Source: Albifimbria verrucaria (Eukaryota > Ascomycota > Sordariomycetes > Hypocreales > Stachybotryaceae). From it: a stretch of DNA of 64,000 nucleotides. The DNA lies in the NCBI GenBank assembly GCA_020081605.1, contig JAHREC010000018.1, positions 6,138,001 to 6,202,000 of the forward strand, written 5' to 3'. Within the stretch, counting starts at the first letter, position 1. Each line of letters starts with the position of its first letter. A model generated the notes under the pieces. It was given only the letters and a program-made list of their open reading frames with translations, did not search any database and had not been told where the DNA came from. Below, piece after piece: positions 1 to 11,665 of this stretch. The position numbers were made by a program, and so were the translations under genes.

Positions 1-351
1 CAGAGCAAATTGGCAAATCAATTATATGGACGGGAATTGGCGTCTCGTTTCCCGAAAATCACTACAATCGTCATTCACCCTGGCGAAAGTACCACGTCAT
101 TGATCACAAGATTATCCTGGTGGCAGAAGTTCGTAGTCTATGCTGGAAATATTGGGAAGTTTCTACCAGAACACCAGGGTTATTGGAACCAAGTTTGGGC
201 AGTAGGCGTTCCTAAAGATCAAGTGGTATCGGGTGAGTTGTATGAGCCGGTTGGTGTGCATACCAAAGCATACACGCAGTGGTGCCTCGATAAAGAGCTT
301 GCTTCTAGACTCTGGAACTGGACGCAGAAAGAGCTAAAAGAGTGGCACTGA
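1..351 (+). CDS. Short-chain dehydrogenase/reductase, C-terminal part cut by the window edge
   Basis: The first codons read Q-S-K-L-A-N, which fits the active-site S/YxxxK region of classical SDR enzymes (typical pattern YGQSKLAN), so the open frame continues left of the window. The remaining 116 residues form the C-terminal half: beta strand IVIHPGESTT after the catalytic Lys, then the variable substrate lid, ending in KELKEWH and TGA at 349-351. The family oxidises or reduces alcohols and ketones with NAD(P)H. The Rossmann fold and TGxxxGxG motif are outside the window, so substrate and cofactor cannot be judged. No intron is seen in this part. Confidence 0.75.
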   Translation, partial: QSKLANQLYGRELASRFPKITTIVIHPGESTTSLITRLSWWQKFVVYAGNIGKFLPEHQGYWNQVWAVGVPKDQVVSGELYEPVGVHTKAYTQWCLDKELASRLWNWTQKELKEWH

Positions 352-1759
352 ATGTAATTAAAGCTCTATTCATGATTTGCACAATCGGCAACCAGCAATA
401 ACGCATGTATGCTAGCATGTAACAAATTATATCAATAGACATTTACTGTTTATACAAGACCCAGGCTTGCAGAACCAGCCATGTTCGGCATAAAATGGCG
501 GCCTCACAAAAGCAAAGTGAGAACGATCAAGGATGGTAGCTTGCAGTATCTTGAATAAGATTCAACCACGACCGACTACGTATAATCGTATTCACTCACT
601 GAAACTGAACCTCAAGATATTCGAGTATTTCGACGGTAACACATAACAGCCCATTCTTCAGATGGGTTAAATTGGGTTTTGAGTATTCAAGAATACCCTC
701 CCTTGAGCTTTTGGCTTATGGTGGCTTTAGCTCCCAAGGAGTTCCAGCCGAAACAGGTTTCTTCCTCAAGCGGCGTGGAAGGCTTCCGGGTGAAATCGAA
801 GGCTCGACGTGGGAGTTTGATCCAACACTAGGTCGCGTCGGAGAGAGGACTCGAGGGCTGGATTACTGCATTAGGAAGCATATGAAATCTTTGGGGCCAG
901 TCTCTGTGGCAGAACTATCACAATATGCGGTAGTTATCACATGAGAACGACTCTATCATGTTACAGCTTACAGAAAAGTGAGTAAAATTTTGTCAGTCTT
1001 TTAGTCAAGGCAGCTTCTTATCGCTAGATCACAGGCTGCAAGTGTTCGTATATTATAAATTTGTGTCTTTCAAAATTACTTGGATATATCCTGAAGAAAG
1101 GTGCCTCTACCCTAACCCCGACAATAGTGAACCATGAACTAGAACCTGGAAATGTCTCGGAAATCGGAAGTAAAGGAGCCATCAGTTATAGAATCTGTGG
1201 CTGCCGAGTCGATAGCGTTGTCTAAGAATACGCCTCTTCTGTCGTAAAAGTAGAACATATATAAAGCTGTGAGACATGTGGCAATTGCCGCCAAATCCGA
1301 ATTCTTACTATAGCCCTCGTGAACTGACAAGTCGTGAAAGTTCCACCGAGCCTGTAGTGCCTATGCTCTGTGTTTCCACCACCAGTCATGTTGACGATAC
1401 CAAAGAATTATATTGTTCAATTGTCAAAAATGTTGATGAGAGCCATGACATTCGCTAATCACACTATTTAGAAGTTTTTTGCAATCTTGACCATAAGTTG
1501 AAATTGTCTTGGATTAGTTGTATGATCAGGGCTGTCTTGCAGAAAATCCTTAGGATGCAACGGTCTCTTTCGTCCAGCTTGTCTCAGACAATAAGCAGGA
1601 TGATCAGAAAGGGACCCTGAAGATTCTTAATCCTAAAGCCCAACTGACATAAAAGCTTCATGTTCTCCAGGTTCTTGGTTTGTTTCCTAAAGGCTGAAAG
1701 CAGCAACTCGAGAGCGGTATCGAATCATTCCTGCCAAAATCATAGCAGAAAACCTCAAC
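352..1759. other. Intergenic, no recognisable gene
   Basis: The longest frame here is 672-944 (+, 90 codons). It matches no family I recognise and has no clear splice context. I see no tRNA, repeat or mobile element. The right end is the promoter of the small secreted protein at 1760. Confidence 0.5.
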
Positions 1760-2100
1760 ATGAAGCTTGTGCACCCTATTCTCTTAACCATGGCTGTAGC
1801 TACTGCTGCTCATCCAGGCATTCAAATCCAAAGAGAAATCGAAGAATTGAGCTGCGGTACTCGTATTTGCCCCAATGCTGTGCCAAAATATACGATCAAA
1901 TGCTCCTTGCCTTGCCAGTATAGGCCTTGCATCCGATACAGCTGCCCTGGGCTTCAATATGAGGTATGTGCACATTAAAACCTGATTATGGAAAACATAA
2001 TCTGACCAGCGACCAGCTTGTGTGTGGAAAATATGGTCTGAATTGCGAGCAACCAAGCTCAACTGTTGGGCGTGAAACACAATTAGCTGCAATTGACTAA
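1760..2100 (+). CDS. Small secreted cysteine-rich protein, 95 aa, 8 Cys
   Basis: ATG at 1760 starts a hydrophobic leader (MKLVHPILLTMAVATA) that looks like a signal peptide. The first exon runs to 1963. A 53-bp intron at 1964-2016 has a GTATGT donor, a CTGAC branch site at 2002-2006 and an AG acceptor 10 bases later. Exon 2 is 2017-2100, ending in TAA. The spliced product is 95 residues with six cysteines in exon 1 and two in exon 2, an even number consistent with four disulfides. Unspliced, the frame would give 72 residues and seven cysteines. I do not recognise a named family. Size, leader and cysteine content make it a candidate apoplastic effector or antimicrobial-type protein, which is inference. 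Confidence 0.6.
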
Positions 2101-2723
2101 GATGAGTCTCATGCTGAGCTCTACTTATGGTGTGAAGGAAGGCAAGATAGAAAGCATTGACAATTTTCTAGAATTCATCCAAGCTTGAACAGCTGAGGTG
2201 CGGGCGAGTCTAGACCCGAGTGGATGAGTCGCAATTGTGTTGACCTTGCTTTGCATGAGACAGCGAGCCAACCCTCCCTTGCTTCTGGTCATGGGTCATG
2301 GGGAAGCGAGACCATCCAAGAAACATAGGGAGAGAGGCAACATCGGATGGGCGGATATATAGTTACCTAAAGAAATATAATTGACTATTCATGGTTTAAT
2401 CTCTAGGCTATGCGTGTTAACAGGATTGTAACCAATGGGTGATTTAAAGAAAACTCATTACAAGTCCAATTAAGTATCTTTGGGAATATATCGTCAGAGT
2501 AAATGCAATTCTTATCTTAAGTCCATCTCGGAGAGCTAGACTACTTCGCTCATAAATCAATCTGTGTTACTATGCTTTGCATAATAATTAAAGACTAAAA
2601 TGCTGCCGCACCTAGTTGTGATCTAGACCTTGGTATTTTGCGGACTAATACTACTATGTTTATTTTGGATACAAGTTAGAAGGCATTAAGAATTATCACC
2701 ATAGTACATTCTGTGAGTCTCGT
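2101..2723. other. Intergenic between convergent genes
   Basis: About 620 bases between the 3' ends of the small secreted protein (+) and the SDR (-). AT-rich towards 2350-2700. No coding frame or RNA gene seen. Confidence 0.5.
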
Positions 2724-3900
2724 CTATAGGTGTGACTTCGTCTGAGCATCGCACCATTCCCAAAACCTCTCGGCGGTTCCTGTGCCGCCCTCAGATGCAG
2801 GTTTCGACCCGAGATAAAGATCGCGGCGGATGTGGCTGGGACGACCCCAAGGCACAACTTGAGATACACCGTTAGCCAAATATTTTAGTAGATATAGCAC
2901 GTTACGACTCACTCCAGCTTCCAGTCTTATCCATGGTGATGTCCGACGACAAAGCAGCGTATAATTCTGTGTAGGCGCCATTGACAGGAGGGTATTTGAA
3001 GTAAGATATCAGCTTTTGTTTGACCGGGTTGGTAAAATTTCGATCCAATTCAGAATCTATTGATCCTGGGTGCAAAGCCTAGGTTGCAAGTAATCAGACA
3101 TATTGTTCAACAAGACCATTCGGGAATCATTTCATTGTTCTTGACTTACCACACTGATCACTCCATCGGCGCGATGCCGCCTAGCAAACTCGGTGGACTG
3201 ATAGTAGTTACCCGCTTTGCTGATGCCGTATTTCTTGGCTGTAATTTCCATCCAGAAGCTGTCGTTTTTCTTGTAATCCAGATTCTCAAAGTCGATGCCG
3301 TGCTTGGGACTTGTCGATTCTGCAAGGAGTGACGAAACCCATACGACACGAACTGAATCCTTTGGTGCCTGTTTTGCAGTCTTGACGAGCAGCGGTGTGA
3401 CGAGTTTGGTGAATAAATGGGGTCCAAGATTGTTTACTCCAAGCTGCAGTTCATATCCTTGGGCAGATTTGGCACCCTTGGGCGGGCCCATGACGCCCGC
3501 GTTATTGAACAATACATCGAGTCTGGTTTCTTGTGCAAGAAACGTATCTACCGTCTGTTTGATTGTGTTCAAGTCACTTAGATCGAGCTTGAGAAATTTC
3601 AGCTTGCCCGTAGACGAAGGAGCCTTTTCTCTGATTGAGCGCATGGCCTCCTGAGCTTTCTCTTCATTCCGACATGCCAACCAGACTGTTGCATTCTTAG
3701 AGTATAGTATCTCTGCGACTGCTTTGCCGATTCCTGTATTTGCACCAGTCACCAGATACACCTGTCGTTCGTCAGGTTAGATTTGTATAGCGCAACGCCA
3801 GATGGGAGATTAATACTTTATTCGACAAATCCTGGATATTCTTTTCCGTGAAAGCAGGTGCAGGTGGAAATGCTTGGCTGATTATGGACACACGGGACAT
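2724..3900 (-). CDS. Short-chain dehydrogenase/reductase, 331 aa, four exons
   Basis: Exons on the minus strand are 3817-3900, 3150-3761, 2913-3078 and 2724-2857. Introns are 55, 71 and 55 bp with GT/AG ends (donors GTATTA, GTAAGT, GTGAGT), and all phases agree. The start at 3900 (MSRVSIISQAF) precedes the Rossmann motif YLVTGANTGIGKA at about residues 30-42. NNAGVMGPP follows near residue 105, then the catalytic YGISK (YxxxK). The C-terminal block PWGRPSHIRRDLYLGSKP and the FWEWC end are typical of a fungal SDR subfamily often annotated as retinol dehydrogenase or WW-domain oxidoreductase-like. Such enzymes use NAD(P)H; the substrate is unknown. The frame is intact, unlike many neighbours. 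A second SDR fragment lies at the left window edge, but the two are not obviously one cluster. Confidence 0.85.
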
Positions 3901-4690
3901 ATTGGGCGATTTGTTATCGATGAAGACAACAGAGTAATTCAAATTAGAAAAACGATCCTTTTCAAGGATCACCCTCGCATGGCCTTTTATGACAGAAGGT
4001 GGAAGGAAACATCATCGACCATAAGGAGCTAGGGGCGGAATCTCGAACACTGGTGCGACTTTACGGATCCCAGCGCTAAGGCCACAGCTACCAATACCCA
4101 ACTCACTCGATCAGCCCGAGTCAGACAGGTCAAGGTCGATCAATTATTTACATAGCCTGAGAATAAACAATATGTTTGTTAAGTCTTCGAGCACGAATCA
4201 CATAATAAGTGCACCGCTTGCTTTACTGCAATGCAACATAGCTGCCCAGTCTGTCACTCCTGAGATAAGCTCTCTGGTTGATCAAATGGCGCTTTTAGCG
4301 AGTTCTGTCATGGCCCAATCTGAGATAGCGACAGAGACAGAGCGTTAGCGGTGATTGACAGCCCAGCCAAGAATCGCTGACACGCGTTTCAGTGGACATG
4401 ACATCAATGGCCAACGATTGAGAGCACCGACGTCCTTGTAATAATTACTAGGACATTCCTTTGCTTAAATTACATGTGTTGCTCAAATGATAAAGCTATA
4501 ATTATGATACTATTTCCTAGTATATGTAAAAAACGGGTTATTCATTAACGTTATAAAACACTACTCTTCCTAACAATCAACGAACATAGCAGTTGATTCA
4601 CCCTACCAAAATAGACACTTTTACTCTCTAAACTCCATTACTTAACGCACCCATACAAATCTTATAATATTCTCGAGTGCTCAGATATAC
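3901..4690. other. Intergenic
   Basis: Upstream of the SDR (-) and downstream of the chitin deacetylase (-). No gene seen. The part from 4440 to 4690 is AT-rich. Confidence 0.5.
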
Positions 4691-6463
4691 TTAAGTGCAT
4701 GTACCGTAGCCCGATTGACAACCCGTAGCGCAGTAGTCTGCCGTGCTACCGCACCATCTTCAACAGGAGTTAGCCATGCCCAGAGAAAAGACCGGTTTTG
4801 CGTACTTACCCATACTTAGAACAACAAGTGGCTCCTGGTTCTGTGAAGCAGTTTTGATTACCGTAGAATGGACCGCAGCGACCGTCCTTTGTTGGACCGC
4901 CCGTGTTGGTGGACTGGCTCGCACTGAATGTTGATGAAGTTGGCCGTGTGCTCGACGACGGGGTCCCAACGGGCGTTGACGACCTCACACTCGATGATGA
5001 CCTCACACTCGATGACGAGCCGCTGCCACTAGAAGCCGGAGGCACACCCGTCTTGCAGTCTCCATAGCCAAATTGGCATCCATCATAGCAATGGAGATCA
5101 GAAGATCCGCCTGTTCATGTTAGCAAGTTGGGGCAGTCTGGAGGCCAATTTGACTTACACCACGAGTACCTCGAGCAGCAACGGGCCGTCTTCTCGGTAG
5201 CACAAGTCTCGCCAAATGCTGGGCCACACCTGCCGTCAGTTGTTCCCTTGAGACCAGGGGTATCGAAGTCGAGCTCGAGGCTGGCGACGTAGATGTTGCG
5301 GTTCGGGTTACGGAGGTGGTGGGGAATGAGGTATCACCGGATGGAACACGGTACCAGTTCTCTTTGGGATCTTGCAGACAGTCACCAAGAGTGACAGAGC
5401 GGAATCCGTTGCGGAAAAGGGATGACAACATGTAGCCAGTTAGGTTGTATACAGATTGATAGACGGGGTCGTGCTCGATGCCAAGCCACTTGGTATTGCT
5501 TGGGTCGCGACCTTCGACATTAGCATCCCAGATATCCTTGGATTGCTGGATTGTGTTGGGGTCATCGTGCAGATAGCCCTCGGTGTCAAGGTTAAAGTAG
5601 GTGATATGGTAGCCGAGATCTCCCAGCCACTGGTCGGTTGTAGCGTTGCTGGCCGAGTAAGGAGGGCGCATATAAGTCGGGAAATAGCCAAGGATATCAG
5701 ACAAAGCAGTCTCCAGGTAGTACATTTGGTTAAAGAATTTGGGCTCGCTGAGAGTGGTGAGACGTTGGTGTGACCATGTATGGCTGGCAACCTGATGGCC
5801 TTCGGCGATCATACGGCGGATAAGGGCAGGCCATGGTGTCGTTGGGTCGTTGATGGCACCTTTGCCCAGGTTACGTCCAGTCACGAAGAAAGTTGCCTTG
5901 GCATTGTACGACTATCCACTGAAATTAGCGTGTGTTCATACTCTAGCACATTCAGGCTAATGCTGAATTTGACCCCGGCTTGAGTTAAGATTGTACTTAC
6001 AGCAAGAAGATCAAGAAGATCCTTGGTGTATGAGTATGGGCCATCGTCGTATGTCAGGGCAATGTCGCCGTTCCGGATGCATCGGTAGAAGCCATCGCCA
6101 TAAGGAATATTTCCCAGCTGAGGGCGAGGAGTATTTCTTGTGTTGGGACCGTTGGGGCGAACGTTTGCATCGCAAGCTGGGCCGTAATCGATCTGACACG
6201 ATGGGGCAGAGCAGTACAGGTATCCTTGTCCGCAATAACTAGAAGTACGTACGTCAGCTACCATGATCATTCTTCTTGCAAGCAGCTTCGGCATACCTGG
6301 CACTAGAACAGCAGTAGCCTTCCTGGCAAACAGTTCCAAAACCATTACCACAACGGCCATTAGTGGAAACCTGTCGTCCAGCAAGCTGAATAGCATGCGA
6401 GTTGACGTGGCCCACCAATACCGCCGCCGCAGCAGCAATTACCAATTGAGGTCGCGAATGCAT
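4691..6463 (-). CDS. Chitin deacetylase (polysaccharide deacetylase, CE4) with three CBM18 chitin-binding modules
   Basis: Secreted CE4 enzyme removing acetyl groups from chitin. Exons: 6297-6463, 6001-6238, 5159-5911, 4810-5110, 4691-4757. Introns are 58, 89, 48 and 52 bp with good branch sites. Order: signal peptide (MHSRPQLVIAAAAAVLVG), one CBM18 (GRCGNGFGTVCQEGYCCSS then YCGQGYLYC), and the NodB domain with metal/catalytic motif LTYDDGPY, the HTWSH zinc site and MRPPY. A Ser/Thr linker follows, then two C-terminal CBM18 modules (CGPAFGETC and CGPFYGNQNC types) separated by a second Ser-rich linker. In the linker the reading frame shifts by one between the deacetylase and the second CBM18. 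Either one base is missing in the G run at 5257-5260, or a weak 65-bp intron (5247-5311, donor GTAACC) is used. Because the sequence on both sides of the shift is linker-like, I favour a missing base. About 508 aa if bridged. Confidence 0.88.
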
Positions 6464-8212
6464 CTTGGGGTATTAACAATTAACAATAATATGTTGACTT
6501 GCTAGCCGAAATATTGTTGAGTGAGCGGGAGGCCGGCGTCCTGTCGAAGAGAGCGACAGACACAAGGATCGCCTATGCCTTTATGGTGAGCGACAGCAAT
6601 AGAGAAAACTAGGACACAGATCGCGTCGAGTGCTATACTGCTGAACGAAACATCATGAAAAACATCCGGGAGAGCCATCCTATATGTACAAGTCGAGTCC
6701 ACTATGATTGGACATTTTGACCCGACACAGGGCGCGCGTGTTGGTCAGTTCCAGAGAATGTGAGGAGAAACAGGGTCAAGGCATAAGAGGGAAAAAGCAA
6801 AACAAAATTACCAGCCGTCAGCCCGAGAGAGGCTGCATTCCGCAAGATGCATCCTGGGTCTATGGGACGGCTGGGAAGCGTTTCCCGATGTTATGAGCCC
6901 ACTTAGGTACATAACTCGGGAGAGAAGAGGGTGGGCAAAGGGAGCCTTTCCTTGTCTCCTGCGGCTGCAGTACGCCATGGCGTATTAAGCTATTGCAGTG
7001 GACATGCTGCGAGGGAACGAAGACCCCGGCCTCGCGAACAGGGGTATTTGGGCGAGCTGTGGGCTTTCTGGGGATGGTGTGCAAGGGCCGACGGGAAGCA
7101 GAACGCCACAGCTAGTCTTGCAACTGAATGTGATCATGCCCGCGCTTCCGATCACTCCACAGCCAAGGTCGATCCGATAGTGGGTGTGGAATACGTGCAT
7201 GTGTTGTAGGCCAAGGCATTGGTGAATGGTGAGCTGGAAACGGTATTTCGGGGTAAAGGAACGTTACAGGCCGAAGCAGAACAGGATGGTGTGAGTTGCC
7301 GGAGACGATGCCAGGACATGCTCACGGGCACCTATGCAAGCTCCGAGAGACAGCTTGTGGGCGCATCTGCACTGGTGACATGGAGCTCAACCTGTCATGG
7401 TACTCTGCGTGTGTGGGTGAAAGGACTCTAATGCGAGGGCATGCAAGGCACGAGAAGCGCAGAGGGAGACACCGCCAATCTTTTTCTTTCATTCGTGTAC
7501 GTCCAAGACATGGCCCAGAAGATCTGTCTCAGCGGGAGAGATGATCCACATATTTCTGATACGTGTATTATTGGCATTCGGATAAAGAGGAGGCGCGTTT
7601 TGATGAGGTAGAGGAACACTGCCGAACGATTTATTGTCTTTTGGGTAACCAGACGTGGTGACCGTGTACGTGCATATCACGAAAACTTGGGGCATGGTGG
7701 AGGCCACGCCGAGACTTCGTATAAGCAAGGCCATTTGTGATGGCTGACGCCCAACGACGAATTCGGGAGGAAGGCATATTGTTGGGGGTTTTTTCTCAGC
7801 TCGAATTACGAGAAAAGGGACGAAGTGATCGACATTACATTACAGGACATGGACGCATGGATGATGTATGGGTGGACGCACGGCGCCCGGCCGAGTCCTG
7901 CGGCGACCTTCGCTAAGAAGAGCCGATAGCTCCAATGCACACATAGGACGTGGACAGCTTTTGGGCCAAGTCTAGGCGTGAATGGATGGGAACTATTGAT
8001 GCGATTTCACTTTATCCGGCATGGCAAAGGGGCTCTATACAGCATCCTGTGTGGCAGCTCCTTCGATATCAATCAATTCGGCTCGTGACTTCCGGACGAA
8101 CCATGGTTGTCGGGAACAATGAACCGGGGACGATGATCAGCATTACAGCGGCGGTGGTGGAGCGTGAAGCAATTGGGTTGCACCAGACGCCATCCTATCT
8201 CCCACCTCAGGT

Positions 8213-8243
8213 GCAACTGCAACTGCAACTGCAACTGCAACTG
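8213..8243. repeat. Hexanucleotide microsatellite (GCAACT)5
   Basis: Five perfect tandem copies of GCAACT plus one extra base. It lies in the gene-free stretch. In one minus-strand frame it would encode an LQLQ tract, but no gene supports that. Confidence 0.9.
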
Positions 8244-11156
8244 TTGCCGCAATATTGCCCCATAACATCCGTCTTTGACGGTGTCTGCTTCTAATTCTGT
8301 CCTCGCGCAATTGACGGACATTTCCCTTCTTGGCTCGCAAGCCTTACGGCATCTGTATCGCTTCTGGCTGCTCCTCGGGCTTTGTTCGCCAGCCTTCATT
8401 TCACGTTGCTTTTTCTACCTGTGCCTGACACCGCCACTGGACAGGATGTCCGGAGTAATTGTGTGCTAATTCCCTGTATGATCGAGCTTTGTACCCCACC
8501 TCGCCTCGTCTTCCGTCCTACAAGCATCGATGATGAGCATGGCGAGAACACAACATGCCTGACGCAATAAGCATCTGCGTAGTTTTTCAGCTCGTCGATA
8601 TTGTCCCCACGTTCTCGGCCAGTTGGTGGGTAGGGGCTCCTGGCCTTGTGCCCATCACTGTTACGTTATGAGCTTATGTCGATGATTATCGATGGCGGCA
8701 TCATGCACTTGGTGAGCGAAGCGCGGTCGCGACTGTGTGCTGTAAGCCCTACCCTGGTTCCTGTGCTCGCAGCGGTACCTCAGATGGTTGTTGTCCAATG
8801 GGTTTGGGTGCGTCCACGTCAAGGGCTGGCGCATATAGCTGAGCACAACTGCGGAGACTATTGAGCAAGATGGCGCCGCCAGTTACGATGCGCCTCGTCT
8901 ACGAATGGGTGCTGTTTTGCACATCTTGGAGAGGCCACTGGAATATGCTGTGACCCCACCGGAATGAGACGTGTCGCCGCAAGTTGGTCATGTTGGCTTT
9001 CCAAATCTGATATGTTGTCTGACATTTGCAGATGCGGGGACCGCGTCGTGGCCTCATTTCAATGTCTCTTACCACGTCTCGCCATGGTTAGGTTATCTAT
9101 CGACTGTAGAAGGGACTCGAGCTAAGTGAATTCCGCATCGCCGTACCGGGTATCAGGGGCTTTCATGGCATGTATGCGGGCCCCATCGTCATGTCCAGAC
9201 ACCACCCAACGAGGGAGGCCATGCAGATTATGGGCAGAGGCCCGTCTAATGTCTCATCCGAAGCCCTCTTATGGAAAGTCGAGACGAGGCAATGCATGCC
9301 ATTTCCGCGATCGGTCTTCCACCCACAGGAGGCAAGGGTCACGCTACAATCAGCTATGGTTTTCGTCGTAATTTAAGGGCCTGCATCGCCCACCACTGCC
9401 TGGACATGGCGTTCGGACAGCGTCGCAGTGCATCTCGTTCAGGTCGTTGATCCCACCTTCACACCTGCCCTCATGGTTCGAGGCCACAACCAAAACCGGG
9501 CACTAAATGCCGGACGGATCTGGACGCGCGGTGTGGCTTTTCCGATCCGCCCCATCCAATTGCGCCTCCTGTCTTCGTCCTGATGATTAGTCCTGTTCGG
9601 TGAGGAACAGGGAATCTCGGTGGAGATGCACCCGGAAGACCGACCGTACTGCCGTTACAGGTCTATGTCGTACGTTTAGGCAAGCATTCCCACTATAACT
9701 ATGTATCCTCGAATAAGTGTCCGTCGTTTGTTTGGCGTTAATACACGATTCAACATAGGCTTGGGTTCTAGAAAGTCATGTCCTTTGAGTAGGGTTCGAA
9801 GCACATGTCTTGTTAGCCACAAGATCTCAAATGTCCCTCAGGGCCTTGCCACAGCTGCCGCCTCGGGTTCCAGTCTGTCGGGAACAGCACTACTTGGGGA
9901 TCGTGTATGGATCACAGGTTCTGCTAGTCATGGGCCCGGATAGATGGTGGGTCGACAACGGCTGGTTGCTAAGTTTTCTGCAATTTACGCAGGAAGCCAT
10001 CCCCGATCAAGACGTGCCCAGGAATGAATAATTACGACAAGTAGCGTAAGAAGGGTCAAGAGAATTTTTCTTTGCTGTGAAGCCATCTCTGTGATGGGTG
10101 CGTGGAAGGGCCTCAGACAGCTGGAAGTGAATCATAGTTCTCACCTTGTACATGAGACAGATGCGCATGTTGTGACGGGATCGTAATGCCACCCGTCCAC
10201 ATGGACATTAATAGTCCGTTTATATTGGCGATACAATACCCAAGCCATGTATTTTGCTCGCCAGAGCAGCGAAAGCCAAGACCTGATTCCACGAGATCCG
10301 TACGACTCTTAACGAATGGGGCGACACATGTGGATCATGGGCCAGTAGATCGGCTGGAGGCCCGCATCAAAGGACATTGTTTGCCAAGACTCCTCGAGTC
10401 CCTGCATAGAAGTTTTTTTTCGGACCCGTTGTCAATAGTTTGATCATTCAGAGGCGTATTCGGAGTCAAGTTGACATTCTGGAATGAGCTCTGGTGCCCG
10501 CCTTTACAACCGCCCGAGGACGGAGTTGCTACCCTGACCGTCGTGGTGGGTTAGTCGGTGAAGCCGTGTCCACGAGGGAGCATTGACTCGGCCGGCCATG
10601 CGTGGCATCACGCGACCAAGAGTCTCGCAGGACAGGGCGGCCGCAAGAACAAGTGCAGTGCAGGCGAAGGATGAGATGGTATTAGGCATCCAGATGCACG
10701 ATCCTTGTCTAGCAATCACACCTTCTCGAATCCAACGCTACCGGTAGTTTAGTGAGGTTTTATGTATGGGACAGTCATTGCCCAAGATGAAGCCGCGGGA
10801 TTTGCCAGTCAAGCAAATTGTTCGAAGACGCCGTTTCGTCTTGGCCAACGCCTCACGATCAATCACTTGCTGCTTCGTTTCGTTTCCTCACGGCAACCTA
10901 ACCTAACCTCAACCACAACCCCGAGTGGCCCGACGGCGTCTTCCCGGCGCAAACCCACCTTGTCCCTGCCAGAACCCGGTTGCGGCCAAGTCTCGAGTTC
11001 GGGTTTAAGCTCCCTCGGTCAACGCCGCTGACACCAGCCGAAACCCTTGCGCCGCCCAGGCTAAGTAGCTCTACGCCGGCACCAGCTAGATCCATGCAAG
11101 GCGGCCATGATTGGCCGTGGGAGCTGCTGGATGGGGCGTCGCATCATATCAGATCC

Positions 11157-11165
11157 ATCAGATAA
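11157..11165 (+). promoter_or_regulatory. SreA-type GATA site ATCAGATAA
   Basis: Exact match to the extended consensus ATCWGATAA reported for the iron-sensing GATA repressor SreA of Aspergillus. It is about 500 bases upstream of the siderophore transporter start. Confidence 0.6.
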
Positions 11166-11308
11166 AGATTCTGAACGAAAAAAATTGGGTTGGCGGCGAA
11201 AGATGGATGATGAACGGACGACAAGGGAAAATTTTTCTCCTCTTGGCCTTGCTCCTCGTATGGTTCACTGTAAGCAACCAGTCCATCAACCCGGTCTAGT
11301 CTCGTCGA

Positions 11309-11328
11309 CCAATTCGCTCCCAAGTGAT
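11309..11328 (+). promoter_or_regulatory. Possible CBC/HapX site, CCAAT-N12-GAT
   Basis: A CCAAT box at 11309-11313, exactly 12 bases of spacer, then GAT at 11326-11328. This fits CSAAT-N12-RWT, the pattern described for joint binding of the CCAAT-binding complex and the iron-regulatory bZIP factor HapX. The RWT half is weak information on its own. It lies between the two SreA-type sites. A further CCAAT box is at 11396-11400. Confidence 0.45.
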
Positions 11329-11368
11329 CAAGTGGAGAGTGGCATGAGCTTTTTCTCCTGCGTGCTTT

Positions 11369-11377
11369 TTATCTGAT
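11369..11377 (-). promoter_or_regulatory. SreA-type GATA site, inverted
   Basis: TTATCTGAT on the plus strand is the reverse complement of ATCAGATAA. It is 212 bases from the first site, in opposite orientation, and about 290 bases from the transporter ATG. Confidence 0.6.
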
Positions 11378-11665
11378 CCGAAGAACCTGGTCTGTCCAAT
11401 CTTCCTGTTGCGGGGTGCTTGCTCTCCGGATCCATACATACATAAGTTGGTGTCTCACCCCAACTCAGCTGCGTTCGTCTTTTTGAGTTCCCATACCTCT
11501 TCAACGCTTGGGTGTGAGTTTGTCCTCGTGTGGAAAGCTTGGGCATTCTGTTGCTAGTTTCTTCGTCATCTCGTGGCTTGGAAGCTTCAGAGCTGGTTGT
11601 CCTCTTCCTTCTCCCCTCGCTGCCTCAAGCTTTGCCAACACCACTAAAGCCTTGAGATCGCCATC

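Larger units (their letters stand above)
6464..11665. other. 5.2 kb without a recognisable gene, upstream of the siderophore transporter
   Basis: No frame longer than 114 codons and no family I recognise on either strand, even allowing for the frame breaks common in this window. GC content looks close to that of coding DNA and there are no transposon features. The left end is the promoter of the chitin deacetylase (-). The right end holds the iron-regulatory sites listed separately. It could contain a non-coding RNA or a distal regulatory region; nothing in the sequence proves either. Confidence 0.45.

Noticed and set aside
1784..2092. 102-codon minus-strand frame over the small secreted protein
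   Set aside because: Antisense to a gene with leader, intron signals and an even Cys set.
5247..5311. Weak 65-bp intron in the chitin deacetylase linker as the preferred model
   Set aside because: The donor GTAACC is poor, there is no good branch site, and the excluded segment encodes a convincing Ser/Thr linker; a missing base fits better, though the intron is not excluded.
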